From contig NZ_VOBC01000006.1 of assembly GCF_008369195.1 (NCBI RefSeq), forward strand, positions 69,047 through 133,046: 64,000 nt of DNA. Direction: 5' to 3'. Source of the DNA: Sporosarcina sp. ANT_H38. Lineage in GTDB: Bacteria > Bacillota > Bacilli > Bacillales_A > Planococcaceae. Shown here piece after piece: positions 8,155 to 17,482 of this stretch. Positions within the stretch are counted from its first letter, which is position 1. Every line of letters begins with the position of its first letter. The position numbers were made by a program, and so were the translations under genes. The notes below the pieces were generated by a model. The model was not told the origin of the DNA. It searched no databases and saw only the letters and a program-made list of their open reading frames with translations.

Positions 8155-11100
8155 ATGACAAAATTTGATGAAGCGCGATTAGAAGAATCAATTATTAAAA
8201 TGCTTGAAAAACAAGGCTATGAGTATTCTTTGGGATCAAATATTGTCAGGAACTATAAAGAAGTTCTTTTAGAGAAAGACTTAACAAGTTTTTTAGCTAA
8301 ACAATATGAATTAAACGGAATAACTGATTTGGAAATCAGCCGCATTGTTTCTTCATTAACTACCATTTCTTCTTATCCTTTGTATGATGCTAACCGTAAA
8401 ATTATTACGAAAATATCCGATGGGTTTATTTTAAAAAGAGAAAATCCACAGGAGAAAGATTTTATGGTGTCGTTAATTGATTTCGAGAATCCTGGAAATA
8501 ATAAATGGCGTGTTGTAAATCAATTCACGATTAAGGGCCCTGAAGAAAACAGACGTCCGGATGTTTTGATTTTTATTAATGGATTGCCTCTTGTAGTTTG
8601 GGAATTTAAGTCTGCCATAAGGGAAGATACAACCATTACGGATGCGTACACCCAAGTTGCTGTACGTTACCGCAGAGGAATTCCAGAGTTGTTGAAATAT
8701 AACGCACTTACAGTTATTAGTGATGGTGTGAATAATAGGTATGGATCAATCTTTGCTCCACAGGAATACTTTTATGCTTGGAGGCGAGTAAATGAAGATT
8801 CAAAAGAAGTCGATGGCTTAGATTCCTTATTTACTATGGTTGAAGGTCTATTTGATAAAAAACGATTGTTGGCTATTATCAAAGATTATATTTACTATCC
8901 CGATGATTCCCAAAAAGAAACTAAAGTTGTTGCGCGATATCCACAATTTTTTGCCGCGAATAAATTATTTAAGAATATTATGAGTCATTTAAAACCCGAT
9001 GGGGATGGAAAAGGTGGCACATACTATGGTGCGACCGGTTCCGGAAAAAGTTTCACCATGCTCTTTTTAACTCGATTATTGATGAAAAGTAAAGTTATGA
9101 AGAATCCTACTATCATGATAATCTCAGATAGGTCTGATCTTGATGAACAGATGAGTGGGCTGTTTGTTGAGTCGAAGAAATATATTGGTGACGATATTGT
9201 TATGAGTGTTAAATCACGTCAACATTTGAGAGAAGAGTTAATGGATCGTCAAAGTGGCGGTGTCTATTTGACAACTATTCAAAAGTTCTCTGAAGACACC
9301 AAATTACTCTCTGAACGAACAAACATTATTTGTATCTCGGATGAGGCCCATCGCTCACAAACGAATTTAGATAAGAAAACCCAAATTACTGATTATGGAA
9401 TAAAACAAAGTTATGGTTTTGCAAGGTATTTACGGAATGGCTTTCCAAATGCATCATTTGTTGGCTTTAGTGGAACACCAGTTGATGCAACAATAGAGGT
9501 TTTTGGCCCCGTGATAGATTCTTATACTATGACAGAATCGATTCGTGATGGTATTACGGTAGATTTAATTTATGAGGGGCGGGCGGCAAAAGTAAATCTT
9601 GATGAGAGTAGATTACAAGATATTGAAGACTATTACCTTCTTGCGGCAAAAGAGGGTGCAAATGAATACCAAATTGAAAAGAGTAAAAAGGTTGTTGCAA
9701 GTCTTCAAGTTATACTCAAAGACCCAGATAGATTAAGATCTGTTGCAGAAGACTTTGTTGCCCACTATGAAGAACGGGTAGAAGAAGGGGCAACTGTTGA
9801 AGGGAAAGCAATTTTTGTGTCTTCAAGTAGAGAGGCAGCACATTTAATTTATCAATTATTAAAAGAAATACGTCCTAATTGGTTTGTTTCACAAAAGCTT
9901 GGTGATGAACAAGATTCTAAGTCGATTGAAAAAGTAAAGTTGGTAATGACAAGGAATAATGATGATGAAAAAGAGTTATATGATATGCTTGGGGATCCCG
10001 ATTATCGAAGCAGTTTAGCTCGTGAGTATAAAGTGGTAAACTCGAACTTTAAAATTGCTATTGTTGTGGATATGTGGTTGACGGGATTCGATGTTCCATC
10101 ATTAGATACGATTTATATTGACAAACCCATTCAAAAGCATTCATTAATTCAGACCATATCTCGCGTTAACCGCGTTTATATAGGGAAAGAGCGAGGTCTA
10201 ATTGTTGATTACATTGGAATTAAAAGGAACTTAAATGAGGCAATGCGCCAATATACAAATTATCAATCCGAGGAATTACCTGATATTACTCAAGCAATCA
10301 AAATTGTCAGGGATGAATTAGAAGTGCTAGATAAAATCTACTATAGATTCAACAAAGAAAGATATTTCAATGGAGATTCACTCGAGCAATTGCAAAATAT
10401 GAAGGATGCCGTTGAGTTTGTACAAGTAACAGAGGAGCTAGAGAACAGATTTATGTATTCTGTTAAACGTCTGAAAAGTGCATTTAATTTATGTAGTACT
10501 TCAGATGAGTTTACTTGTCGTGATCGAGATAATATTTCGTTCTATACCGCGGTTCGATCAATTTTATTTAAACTAACCAAAGGGGAAGCCCCTGATTTAC
10601 AACAAATGAATGCAAAAGTAAAAAAGTTACTTGAAGCTGCACTTATATCAGACGGTGTAGAGCCAATATTTGAGATTGCTAAAGATACGAAATCTAAGGA
10701 AAGTGAAATTGATATTTTTAGCGACGAGTATCTAGCTAGAATAAATGCTATTGTTAAACCGAATACGAAAATTAGGATATTACAGCAGCTACTTCAACAA
10801 TCAATTGAAAACTTCAAAAAGGTTAATAAGATAAAAGGTATAGAGTTTGATGAGAAATTGAGAAGACTAGTAGCGTCTTATAATGATCGACGCAAGGAAG
10901 AAGCTTATGCATCGCAGGTACTTGACGAGGTGGCTGAACAGCTTTCTGAGTTAATGCAGCAACTAAAAGATGAGAAAAATTCATTCAAAAAAATGGGAAT
11001 AGATTATGAAGAAAAAGCATTTTATGATGTATTGAAGCATGTTCGTGATTCCTACGAATTTGATTACCCTGAAGATAAACTAATTCAACTTTCTAAAGAA

Positions 11101-11283
11101 GTTAAGAAAATTATAGAAGATAAATCACAATTTACTGATTGGAATTCCAGAATGGATATTAAAGCCCAATTACAAGTTAATTTAATCCTATTATTAGCAA
11201 AGAATGGTTATCCTCCCGTTGCCCTCGACGAAGCTTACAAAGAAGTACTGGAGCAAGCGGAAAACCTCAAGAAGAATATTTAG
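8155..11283 (+). CDS. hsdR: Type I restriction-modification system, restriction subunit
   Basis: A 1042-residue HsdR, normal length. The N-terminal PD-(D/E)xK nuclease shows RPDVLIF...WEFKS, giving Asp136, Glu150 and Lys152. The SF2 translocase follows with Walker A ATGSGKS (about 293-299), DEAH (396-399) and motif III FSGTP (about 438-442); a second RecA-like domain includes TGFDVPSLDT and QTISRVNR. It cuts unmethylated DNA after ATP-driven translocation by the HsdM-HsdS-HsdR complex. It is the last gene of the hsd operon and looks fully intact. Confidence 0.95.
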   Translation: MTKFDEARLEESIIKMLEKQGYEYSLGSNIVRNYKEVLLEKDLTSFLAKQYELNGITDLEISRIVSSLTTISSYPLYDANRKIITKISDGFILKRENPQEKDFMVSLIDFENPGNNKWRVVNQFTIKGPEENRRPDVLIFINGLPLVVWEFKSAIREDTTITDAYTQVAVRYRRGIPELLKYNALTVISDGVNNRYGSIFAPQEYFYAWRRVNEDSKEVDGLDSLFTMVEGLFDKKRLLAIIKDYIYYPDDSQKETKVVARYPQFFAANKLFKNIMSHLKPDGDGKGGTYYGATGSGKSFTMLFLTRLLMKSKVMKNPTIMIISDRSDLDEQMSGLFVESKKYIGDDIVMSVKSRQHLREELMDRQSGGVYLTTIQKFSEDTKLLSERTNIICISDEAHRSQTNLDKKTQITDYGIKQSYGFARYLRNGFPNASFVGFSGTPVDATIEVFGPVIDSYTMTESIRDGITVDLIYEGRAAKVNLDESRLQDIEDYYLLAAKEGANEYQIEKSKKVVASLQVILKDPDRLRSVAEDFVAHYEERVEEGATVEGKAIFVSSSREAAHLIYQLLKEIRPNWFVSQKLGDEQDSKSIEKVKLVMTRNNDDEKELYDMLGDPDYRSSLAREYKVVNSNFKIAIVVDMWLTGFDVPSLDTIYIDKPIQKHSLIQTISRVNRVYIGKERGLIVDYIGIKRNLNEAMRQYTNYQSEELPDITQAIKIVRDELEVLDKIYYRFNKERYFNGDSLEQLQNMKDAVEFVQVTEELENRFMYSVKRLKSAFNLCSTSDEFTCRDRDNISFYTAVRSILFKLTKGEAPDLQQMNAKVKKLLEAALISDGVEPIFEIAKDTKSKESEIDIFSDEYLARINAIVKPNTKIRILQQLLQQSIENFKKVNKIKGIEFDEKLRRLVASYNDRRKEEAYASQVLDEVAEQLSELMQQLKDEKNSFKKMGIDYEEKAFYDVLKHVRDSYEFDYPEDKLIQLSKEVKKIIEDKSQFTDWNSRMDIKAQLQVNLILLLAKNGYPPVALDEAYKEVLEQAENLKKNI

Positions 11284-11495
11284 AAAATTCACACACATAT
11301 ATCATTAAGTCCTCTATTTCGAATATCTTAAAGTGCCCGTGCAATACTATATTCGGAATTGATTCTTGAAATGCATCCCACACAAATTAATCTACTTCCT
11401 GCTTGAAAAGAGCATAATTGAAAACTGCTATCATTTTGTGTGATAGACAAGGCAGACAGGCCTTCAGAAATAGAGGAATTCATTAAAGTTCAAAA
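11284..11495. other. Intergenic DNA between hsdR and the recombinase relic
   Basis: I see no open frame and no strong terminator. The right part may be the decayed 5' end of the recombinase gene. Confidence 0.3.
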
Positions 11496-11859
11496 CGACA
11501 AATCTCGATTTCGGAATTTGTTCTGAAAGAAGTTTGGAAACATAAGGATAATAAGGATGAGTGGATGGAACTTGTGGGTGACCTATACCAGAATGAAGAC
11601 CTAGTGATTTGCACGAATACGGGAACCATGCAAGATCCACGTAATTTGGTCAGGGTCATTAAGCGTATGACGAAAGAGGCTAAAGTGACGGCAATCCGAT
11701 TTCAAAATATGCGACATACGCACGCTTCTATCCTGAAAGTGGCAGGAGTTGACATCGTTAAAATAGCGGCTCAACTTGGACATGTGAATCCCAAAATCAC
11801 ATAGCGACGTTGCTGAAGTATTTCACAATGCGAGTCAAAAACATGATGATGAACAATAA
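11496..11859 (+). pseudogene. Tyrosine recombinase (integrase) relic, C-terminal part
   Basis: The frame contains RQISISEFVLKEVWKHK, then the catalytic-domain box MRHTHASILKVAGVDIVKIA and QLGHVNPKIT, matching the Arg/His region of phage and ICE integrases. It stops at 11802-11804. The usual tail resumes in another frame as DVAEVFHNASQKHDDEQ up to the TAA at 11857, so the segment with the catalytic tyrosine is deleted and frameshifted. The whole N-terminus is missing. It lies about 400 bases from the first groEL-end repeat, where an integrase gene is expected relative to its attachment site. Confidence 0.75.
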
Positions 11860-11991
11860 AAATAGTGGCGGACAAATGGCGAATATTAGGTGGGAAATCC
11901 CGAAAAAAAAGACCTCCAAGCACAAAGCCTGAATGTCTTTTTTATAAAACAACCTTTGTTCCTAAAGATTTTTTGTGGATTTGGCACCCAA

Positions 11992-12066
11992 TGGTCCCGA
12001 CTAGTCTTGAACTAGCGACCCCTACCTTGTCGAGGTAGAGGCGCGTTAAGTCTACAAGATAACACC
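11992..12066 (-). pseudogene. Degenerate tRNA-like sequence, apparent GAC anticodon
   Basis: On the minus strand 75 bases fold like a tRNA: T arm GCTAG-TTCAAGA-CTAGT, anticodon arm CTACC-TCGACAA-GGTAG (anticodon GAC), and 3' acceptor CGGGACC followed by A. The 5' acceptor (GGTGTTA) pairs poorly, and the base before the anticodon is C instead of the universal T. It is probably a dead element-borne tRNA or a relic of a tRNA attachment site. Confidence 0.4.
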
Positions 12067-12266
12067 TGTTGAGGCTTAAGACGTTATTAATTTGTATCTG
12101 TCGCCAAATCATTATATGGAGTTGGATGATGTGAACATAATATGACCACTTTTTTGACCACTTTAATTTATTGCTCCATGTAAACATAGGAACAGCATAA
12201 ACATAGAATCCTTACAACTAGGGGGAACTTTAGATATATATCCTGCTATTTGTAGCATTGAGTGAT

Positions 12267-12282
12267 GGGCGGCATGATGTAA
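12267..12282 (+). repeat. groEL 3'-end sequence, attachment-site copy 1
   Basis: GGGCGGCATGATGTAA reads Gly-Gly-Met-Met-stop in the frame preceded by ATG, which is the conserved C-terminus of GroEL, but no groEL body is attached. Copies 2 and 3 lie at 12586 and 13859. I infer an attR-like scar. Confidence 0.6.
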
Positions 12283-12299
12283 GTCGTCATCCTCCATTC

Positions 12300-12340
12300 A
12301 AAAAGCGTCAAATCCTTAAACAGGATTTGGCGCTTTTTTT
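12300..12340 (+). terminator. Strong terminator after attachment copy 1
   Basis: An almost perfect stem AAAAAGCGTCAAATCCT / AGGATTTGGCGCTTTTT ends in seven T. It is placed just behind the groEL stop codon, as if it were or mimics the groEL terminator. Confidence 0.8.
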
Positions 12341-12448
12341 AGTGGGATTGAATAAGTGACTTTCACACAAAAGAGTTGCTTGTGATTTACAAGGTGTCAC
12401 AGCTTACAGACTACTCAAAAAAAAAGTTTCTTTCAAAGGTTAGTAAAG

Positions 12449-12655
12449 ATGCCAACATTTTGCTAACGCAATCAAGTAAAAACATTAAATTCCCATTAAA
12501 GATGTTACACTCCTTATTTTTAGAAACATTGATATATCGCACTTTTGGCACATATCGCGATAGATATTATACATTTCCATCTTACGGTCGGCATGATGTA
12601 ATAAAGCCTTCAAACCATTGTTATAACTGGGTTTGTAAGTAAGATGAAAGTGAAA
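12449..12655 (+). repeat. Long imperfect direct repeat, left copy (contains attachment copy 2)
   Basis: About 200 bases that return at 13719-13917. Shared words include CAACATTTTGCT, TTAAAGATGTTACACT, GATATATCGCACTTTTGGCAC and, around the groEL-end core, CGGCATGATGTAATAA. Similarity extends on both sides of the core, as expected for attachment regions of related elements. Confidence 0.6.
12586..12601 (+). repeat. groEL 3'-end sequence, attachment-site copy 2
   Basis: GGTCGGCATGATGTAA differs from copies 1 and 3 by one base. Confidence 0.55.
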
Positions 12656-12877
12656 TGCTATCATAAAGGATAATAATTGAGGCTTCTCATTAGTTGTGTA
12701 AACTTTTGAGGCGCTTCTTTTTTCATTTCTTGGGTAACATGAAGATAGACAAGTTATTGTTTCATCAATCTTGATATTTTATACGCTCACTATTTTTGAT
12801 GTATTAGTTATTGTATTATGGATAATAGAACGACTACCTAAATGAATATTTATAATATAAAAATTAAGGAGAATTAT

Positions 12878-13447
12878 ATGTCCTGGAGCAAATTGAAGCA
12901 ACAACTGGAGAGTTTTCTCTGTCCTGCGGTATATGGAAGGGTTGAATACCGTGCAACCGGCTATCGTTATTTACCAGATAAAGTAGGACTTTGTTATATT
13001 GCGGTAGATAAAAAGAATGTACTCAATATGAGTGATAAAACTAACTTAATCAGATGGTATCAGACGGAGCAGGAAATTAAGAATGATTCAAATATCCAAA
13101 TTCCTATCAGCAATGAAGAAATTGAAGCTGTCAGAAAAGATACCAAGGGAATAGTTCCAGAGGATCGTCTTAAAGTAATTGCAAGAAGTAGAAAAATATC
13201 AGAACATGCAAAGGAGCTTTTGTCAGCACAGTCATCATTAAGTAAATCAAACTTTATTGTTGTAGCTAATAAGTTTTTATCCACTCCTATAGAGGAGAGT
13301 ATAGAGAGCAATGATATCCTATTGAATATTTTAGCTTTGGTGGACAGACGGGTTGGAAAAAAACGTATTTTAAACATGACTGAGAATATGAAGTTAAAGC
13401 ATCCAATTGTGCAGTATTTTTATGAACTACGGCTTAGTACGTTATGA
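12878..13447 (+). CDS. Hypothetical protein of the SF0329-like family
   Basis: A 189-residue protein starting MSWSKLKQQLESFLCPAVYG. I use the ATG at 12878 because AAGGAG lies 7 bases upstream; an earlier in-frame ATG at 12842 has none. The opening residues and GRVEYRATGYRY...YIAVDKK resemble what I recall of the uncharacterised SF0329 family. No catalytic motif or membrane segment is visible. It is the only intact gene between attachment copies 2 and 3, so it is probably the last surviving cargo of one inserted element. Confidence 0.6.
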   Translation: MSWSKLKQQLESFLCPAVYGRVEYRATGYRYLPDKVGLCYIAVDKKNVLNMSDKTNLIRWYQTEQEIKNDSNIQIPISNEEIEAVRKDTKGIVPEDRLKVIARSRKISEHAKELLSAQSSLSKSNFIVVANKFLSTPIEESIESNDILLNILALVDRRVGKKRILNMTENMKLKHPIVQYFYELRLSTL

Positions 13448-13718
13448 TCATAAATAACTCATCACCTGAAAACCTTTCATTACTTATTGATTTCTCTCAT
13501 GTTCTACCCAAGAGAATTTATTCATTTGTTATTGAGTTTACTGAGCTAGCAATTAGAGTAATAAATTCGGGGAAATCAGTGGTTAACTCTGGATGAAGAA
13601 CTCTAGAGCTTTTTATGAAAGTAAATACAGGACTCAAGATGTAATTTTAGTTAGGTTCACACGACCACATCATTTAATACCTCTGTGACCTACAATCAAC
13701 GCAAGAAGAGTGTGTGAA

Positions 13719-13917
13719 TAAATGCTAACATTTTGCTTAGGCATTCAAATGAAAAACGGTAAAGTTCCGTTAAAGATGTTACACTTGAGATTCTCAAAAC
13801 CTTGATATATCGCACTTTTGGCACACAGTTTTAAAGTTATTACACACTTTCACCTTGCGGGCGGCATGATGTAATAAGAACGTATAAACCATTATAAATA
13901 AGTGTTTGTATGTATGA
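13719..13917 (+). repeat. Long imperfect direct repeat, right copy (contains attachment copy 3)
   Basis: Counterpart of 12449-12655, clearly diverged but collinear along its length. Confidence 0.6.
13859..13874 (+). repeat. groEL 3'-end sequence, attachment-site copy 3
   Basis: GGGCGGCATGATGTAA, identical to copy 1. As the rightmost copy it is the best candidate for the original chromosomal groEL end, with older chromosome to its right. Confidence 0.6.
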
Positions 13918-14187
13918 TTTACACTACGTGACCACTTCATTGTATAAAAAATTGAATATGACTAATTTTAAAGAAGGTCTTTCAGCAGTTTACCGAACTG
14001 TTGGGATGCCTTTTCTTCGGTGTATTTTTAATATGTGCATAGAGATTCATTGTTGTATTAATGTCTGAGAGACTTATACTTCACCCTTACTACATATAAA
14101 ATAGTAGTGCTAACCATTGCCATGGTCTGCACTACTAATCTTTATATGTTCTCAATGCTTTTTAATTCTCGTGGATCAAAAGCTTAG

Positions 14188-14361
14188 GATTATGAATTTT
14201 ATTCTTTTAAGAATTTAAATGGTGATACGCCACGATTTACGGTGCTAGGAAGCATTCCTTCATATAAAATATCACCTGTTGCAGCATGGTATGCTACAAC
14301 ATACAATATTGCCGACGTTGATAAAAGCAGTGTACGTAACGACCTAATCGATTGTCAGTAA
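14188..14361 (+). pseudogene. Fragment of an unrecognised coding sequence
   Basis: An open frame of 57 codons without a start codon reads NLNGDTPRFTVLGSIPSYK and PVAAWYATTYNIADVDKSS before a stop. It looks protein-like but is unrecognised. It probably belongs to a degraded gene. Confidence 0.3.
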
Positions 14362-14426
14362 CACAGAAGAAGGGAGAAAAGATTGGAGAAGAGTTAACAA
14401 AAAAGTGAGTCTAATTTAATCAGATG

Positions 14427-14529
14427 TAGAGAGATTAAATCCAAGAAAATAGGGATTCGAATTGTATATCGGATTATTAGTGATAAAGCTGAGATAGTCG
14501 ATATTATTTCGAGTGGGAAACGTGGATAA
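14427..14529 (+). pseudogene. Possible RelE/ParE-type toxin C-terminal fragment
   Basis: The frame ends IGIRIVYRIISDKAEIVDI followed by a GKR-like end and TAA. This matches the last strand region of RelE/ParE toxins (RVVYR...VEIVDI...GKR). The N-terminal part is missing and no antitoxin is visible. Confidence 0.35.
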
Positions 14530-14561
14530 TGCTAATTCCACAAAACATGCTGTTAAACGCA

Positions 14562-14606
14562 AAAAAACACTTATGAAATCATTAGTGATTCTAAAAGTGT
14601 TTTTTG
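14562..14606. terminator. Terminator at the right edge of the decayed region
   Basis: The stem AAAAAACACTT / AAGTGTTTTTT has T-rich and A-rich flanks, so it can work on both strands. It separates the mobile region from the M20 gene cluster. Confidence 0.7.
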
Positions 14607-14719
14607 TTGTTTTTAAATCCTGATGTCATTCACACTGAAATGAGAGACCAAATAATATAAACAGGCACCACAAATATTTATTTCTAGTTGTATTAAATTT
14701 CGTTATAAGAGGTGCAATA

Positions 14720-15943
14720 TCATTTATGCTGATTTTTTAGCCATTCTATTGCTACGTTTGCGTGTAGAGCAGCACCATACTTAAATATATCCTCATTTTG
14801 TTGCATACGAGGGTTGTGAACAGGGGCTTCTCCTTCTTTTCCGGTACCTAACACAACAAATGCAGACGGTACTTGTTGAGAGATATAAGAGAAGTCTTCT
14901 GAGCCACTCATTTGCCCATTATCCACAACATTCTCTATACCAACAACTTCTTCTAGGAAAGAGGTGATTTCATCAACAAATTCAGGATTATTGTATGTCG
15001 TTGGTGTGTGGAATTCTGTTGTGCTATATTCTCCACGCCATGCTTTTACAACATGATCAATCATCTCAGGGATTCGTTGACATAAATGATCTCGCGTCTC
15101 CTGATCATAACTACGCATATTTCCGCTTAACACTGCTTTTTCTGGGATCACATTCGTCACAGTACCACCACTCATGGCACCTACGGAAAATGTAACATGC
15201 TGATTTGGAGCAGCTTCACGTGTGAATAATAGATTTAAACTGGTATAAAGTTGATTCATAATCATGTTGGCATCAATGGTTTTATGGGGTTGTGAGCTAT
15301 GGCCACCATATCCTTTAATATCCACAATATACGAATCCATTGCTTGTGTTAATGTCCCTTTACTGACTGACAGCGTTCCAGCTTGTTGGTCTGGCATAAT
15401 ATGAATTCCGAAAGCAGCATCCACTTTTGGGTTTTCAAGTGCCCCATCATCGATCATTAACTTAGAACCGTATCCCCATTCTTCACCAGGTTGGAAGAAT
15501 AATTTTACAGTACCTTGTAATTCAGCTTCATGATTTTTCAAAAGTTGGGCAGCTCCTAAAAGCATGGCAACATGTGAGTCATGACCACAGGCATGCATAA
15601 GACCAGGTTTTGTTGATTTGAATTCTGATTCTACTTCTTCCTCAATGGGTAATGCATCCATATCAGCACGGAGAAGAATACAAGGAGAACCTTGACCAAT
15701 CGTCGCGACAACACCTGTACAATTTACTTGTTCAGGAAATCCAGCTCTTGCATACTTTTCTCTAACCTCAGGTGGTACTACGCCACAGGGCTTATGTTCT
15801 ATTCCGATTTCATCAAGACGTTGTTGAATGTATCGTTGTGTGTTTGGAAGATCGAACCCGATTTCTGGGTTTTGATGTAAATATCGACGGTCTTTAATAA
15901 TTTGTTCTTCATATATTTTTGAGTCTTCAACAATGTTAATCAT
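14720..15943 (-). CDS. M20 family metallo-amidohydrolase
   Basis: A 407-residue M20D-type hydrolase of the HipO/AbgB group that removes acyl groups from N-acyl amino acids or related amides. Metal-binding and catalytic features are visible: RADMDALPI (about 96-104), HACGHDSH, QPGEEWGYG with the catalytic Glu pair, and SGSEDFSYIS near the C-terminus. No signal peptide is seen, so it should be cytoplasmic. It is the last gene of a minus-strand cluster with a YfcC-type transporter and a second M20 enzyme, suggesting uptake and hydrolysis of an acylated amino acid or peptide. The substrate cannot be read from sequence. Confidence 0.85.
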   Translation of the reverse strand: MINIVEDSKIYEEQIIKDRRYLHQNPEIGFDLPNTQRYIQQRLDEIGIEHKPCGVVPPEVREKYARAGFPEQVNCTGVVATIGQGSPCILLRADMDALPIEEEVESEFKSTKPGLMHACGHDSHVAMLLGAAQLLKNHEAELQGTVKLFFQPGEEWGYGSKLMIDDGALENPKVDAAFGIHIMPDQQAGTLSVSKGTLTQAMDSYIVDIKGYGGHSSQPHKTIDANMIMNQLYTSLNLLFTREAAPNQHVTFSVGAMSGGTVTNVIPEKAVLSGNMRSYDQETRDHLCQRIPEMIDHVVKAWRGEYSTTEFHTPTTYNNPEFVDEITSFLEEVVGIENVVDNGQMSGSEDFSYISQQVPSAFVVLGTGKEGEAPVHNPRMQQNEDIFKYGAALHANVAIEWLKNQHK

Positions 15944-16031
15944 GTAGACATCCCCTTTTTTATTTACGAGATTATTTGTTGCAAACCTACTGAGTATCTA
16001 AAAAACGAATATTGTTTGTTCATGGTCGTTA

Positions 16032-17444
16032 TTAGGCTGGTCCTAAACCTATATAATGAGCGACTATGATTAATACAAATGCGGCAAAATGTAGTAACAT
16101 GAATAATTTTAATGAAAACTTAACCCAATCAGCATAATTTACATTAGCCATTCCGAGTGCAGCCATTAATCCGCCAGAAGTTGGCCATAAATAGTTCGTA
16201 AATCCATCCCCAAATTGATATACAACAACCATTACTTGCTGGTTGATGCCTAGTATTTTCCCGAGTGGCCCCATAATTGGCATCAAGATCATTGCTTTTC
16301 CACTTCCGGAAACAACAAAGAAATTGAAGAAGATAACGACTAAGAAAAGAACTAATAAAGTGATAACGGATCCAGTATTGCTTAATAATCCAGATAATGC
16401 ATGGACAGCTGGATCGATAATTTGAGCTTGATCCATTAAAATCATGACAGAACGAGCAAAACCAATAGCTAGTGCAGTTGGTAGAAGTCTTGCTGCTCCT
16501 GTTCCAAATGTAACAGCTGCTTCACTAGGATCCAGTCTTAACATGATGACTAAGAATACAGCATAGATAGCATAGACAGCAGATAACTGCGGCATTCCCC
16601 AACCAAGTTGAATGGCACCATATGCACCACCAACTAAAACGGCCACTAACCCCAATAAAGCGATCTTTCTTGGTAATGTAAACTCTTCTTCCACATACTC
16701 AGCTTTTTTTGTGTTTTCTAGTTGTTCTATATATTCTTCAGCCACAATACTTTTCATTGGGTTTGCTTTGGTTTTATTAGCATACCGTAGAATATACACC
16801 ATAGAGATGACTATAAAAATCACCAGTGCAACGATGCGGAAAACCAGACCAGAATAGATAGGCAATCCTACAATCGATTGACTAACACCCGTCGTATAAA
16901 AATTCACTGCGCCTGCAGTAAAACCAATCGCCAAACCAACTGTTGACGTAGCGAAGGCGGTTATTCGGTCATATCCCATCCCCATAACGACAGCCATTGC
17001 TAGCGGGATGAATGGGATTCCTCCTTCACCGAAACCAATTGTCCCCATAACAGAAAACAATGTTAGTAATACGATGATGATAAGTTTTTCTTTGCCTCCA
17101 GCAACACGCAATAGCTTATGTATACCTGCTGTAATTGCGCCTGATTTTTCAAGAATATAAAGGGCACCACTTGCAAATAGTAGCATCACAATGATATCGG
17201 CAGATTGTACAACCCCATTATGTAAAGCTGTGAAAAAATCCATAAATCCAATTGGCTTGGCTTGATCGACATACTCAAATACCTCTGTGTTCAGTTCAGT
17301 GATACCTGTTTCCGGATTCACATTTCGTTCATACTGCCCACTTGGTACAATCCAAGATAATACGATTACCAGTAACATAACTAGTAAGAACATAATATAA
17401 ACATGAGGGAAGTTAAACCCTTTTCGTTTTTCCTTCTTTGACAT
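16032..17444 (-). CDS. YfcC/DcuC-superfamily membrane transporter
   Basis: About 470 residues with roughly twelve hydrophobic segments, beginning with a helix after MSKKEKRKGFNFPHVY. Conserved blocks include GTIGFGEGGIPFIPLA and NFFVVSGSGKAMILMPIM, as in the YfcC proteins of Pfam DcuC (arginine/ornithine antiporter-like). I start at 17444 because GGGAGG lies 7 bases upstream; a longer frame starts five codons earlier without such a site. It sits between two M20 hydrolases, so it probably imports their substrate. Family assignment is good, substrate unknown. Confidence 0.8.
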   Translation of the reverse strand: MSKKEKRKGFNFPHVYIMFLLVMLLVIVLSWIVPSGQYERNVNPETGITELNTEVFEYVDQAKPIGFMDFFTALHNGVVQSADIIVMLLFASGALYILEKSGAITAGIHKLLRVAGGKEKLIIIVLLTLFSVMGTIGFGEGGIPFIPLAMAVVMGMGYDRITAFATSTVGLAIGFTAGAVNFYTTGVSQSIVGLPIYSGLVFRIVALVIFIVISMVYILRYANKTKANPMKSIVAEEYIEQLENTKKAEYVEEEFTLPRKIALLGLVAVLVGGAYGAIQLGWGMPQLSAVYAIYAVFLVIMLRLDPSEAAVTFGTGAARLLPTALAIGFARSVMILMDQAQIIDPAVHALSGLLSNTGSVITLLVLFLVVIFFNFFVVSGSGKAMILMPIMGPLGKILGINQQVMVVVYQFGDGFTNYLWPTSGGLMAALGMANVNYADWVKFSLKLFMLLHFAAFVLIIVAHYIGLGPA

Positions 17445-17482
17445 GTACTTTCCTCCCAATCCCTCTACCTACTTGTTAACTA

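Larger units (their letters stand above)
13448..14187. other. Non-coding DNA after the SF0329-like gene, including attachment copy 3
   Basis: No intact gene is visible. The region carries the right copy of the long direct repeat and the third groEL-end sequence. Confidence 0.4.

Noticed and set aside
12376..12642. An 88-codon frame over attachment copy 2
   Set aside because: It lies in the long direct repeat, its counterpart at 13719-13917 has stops in the same frame, and no start signal is visible.
12842..12877. Earlier start for the SF0329-like protein
   Set aside because: The extra residues have no family match and AAGGAG sits directly before the ATG at 12878.
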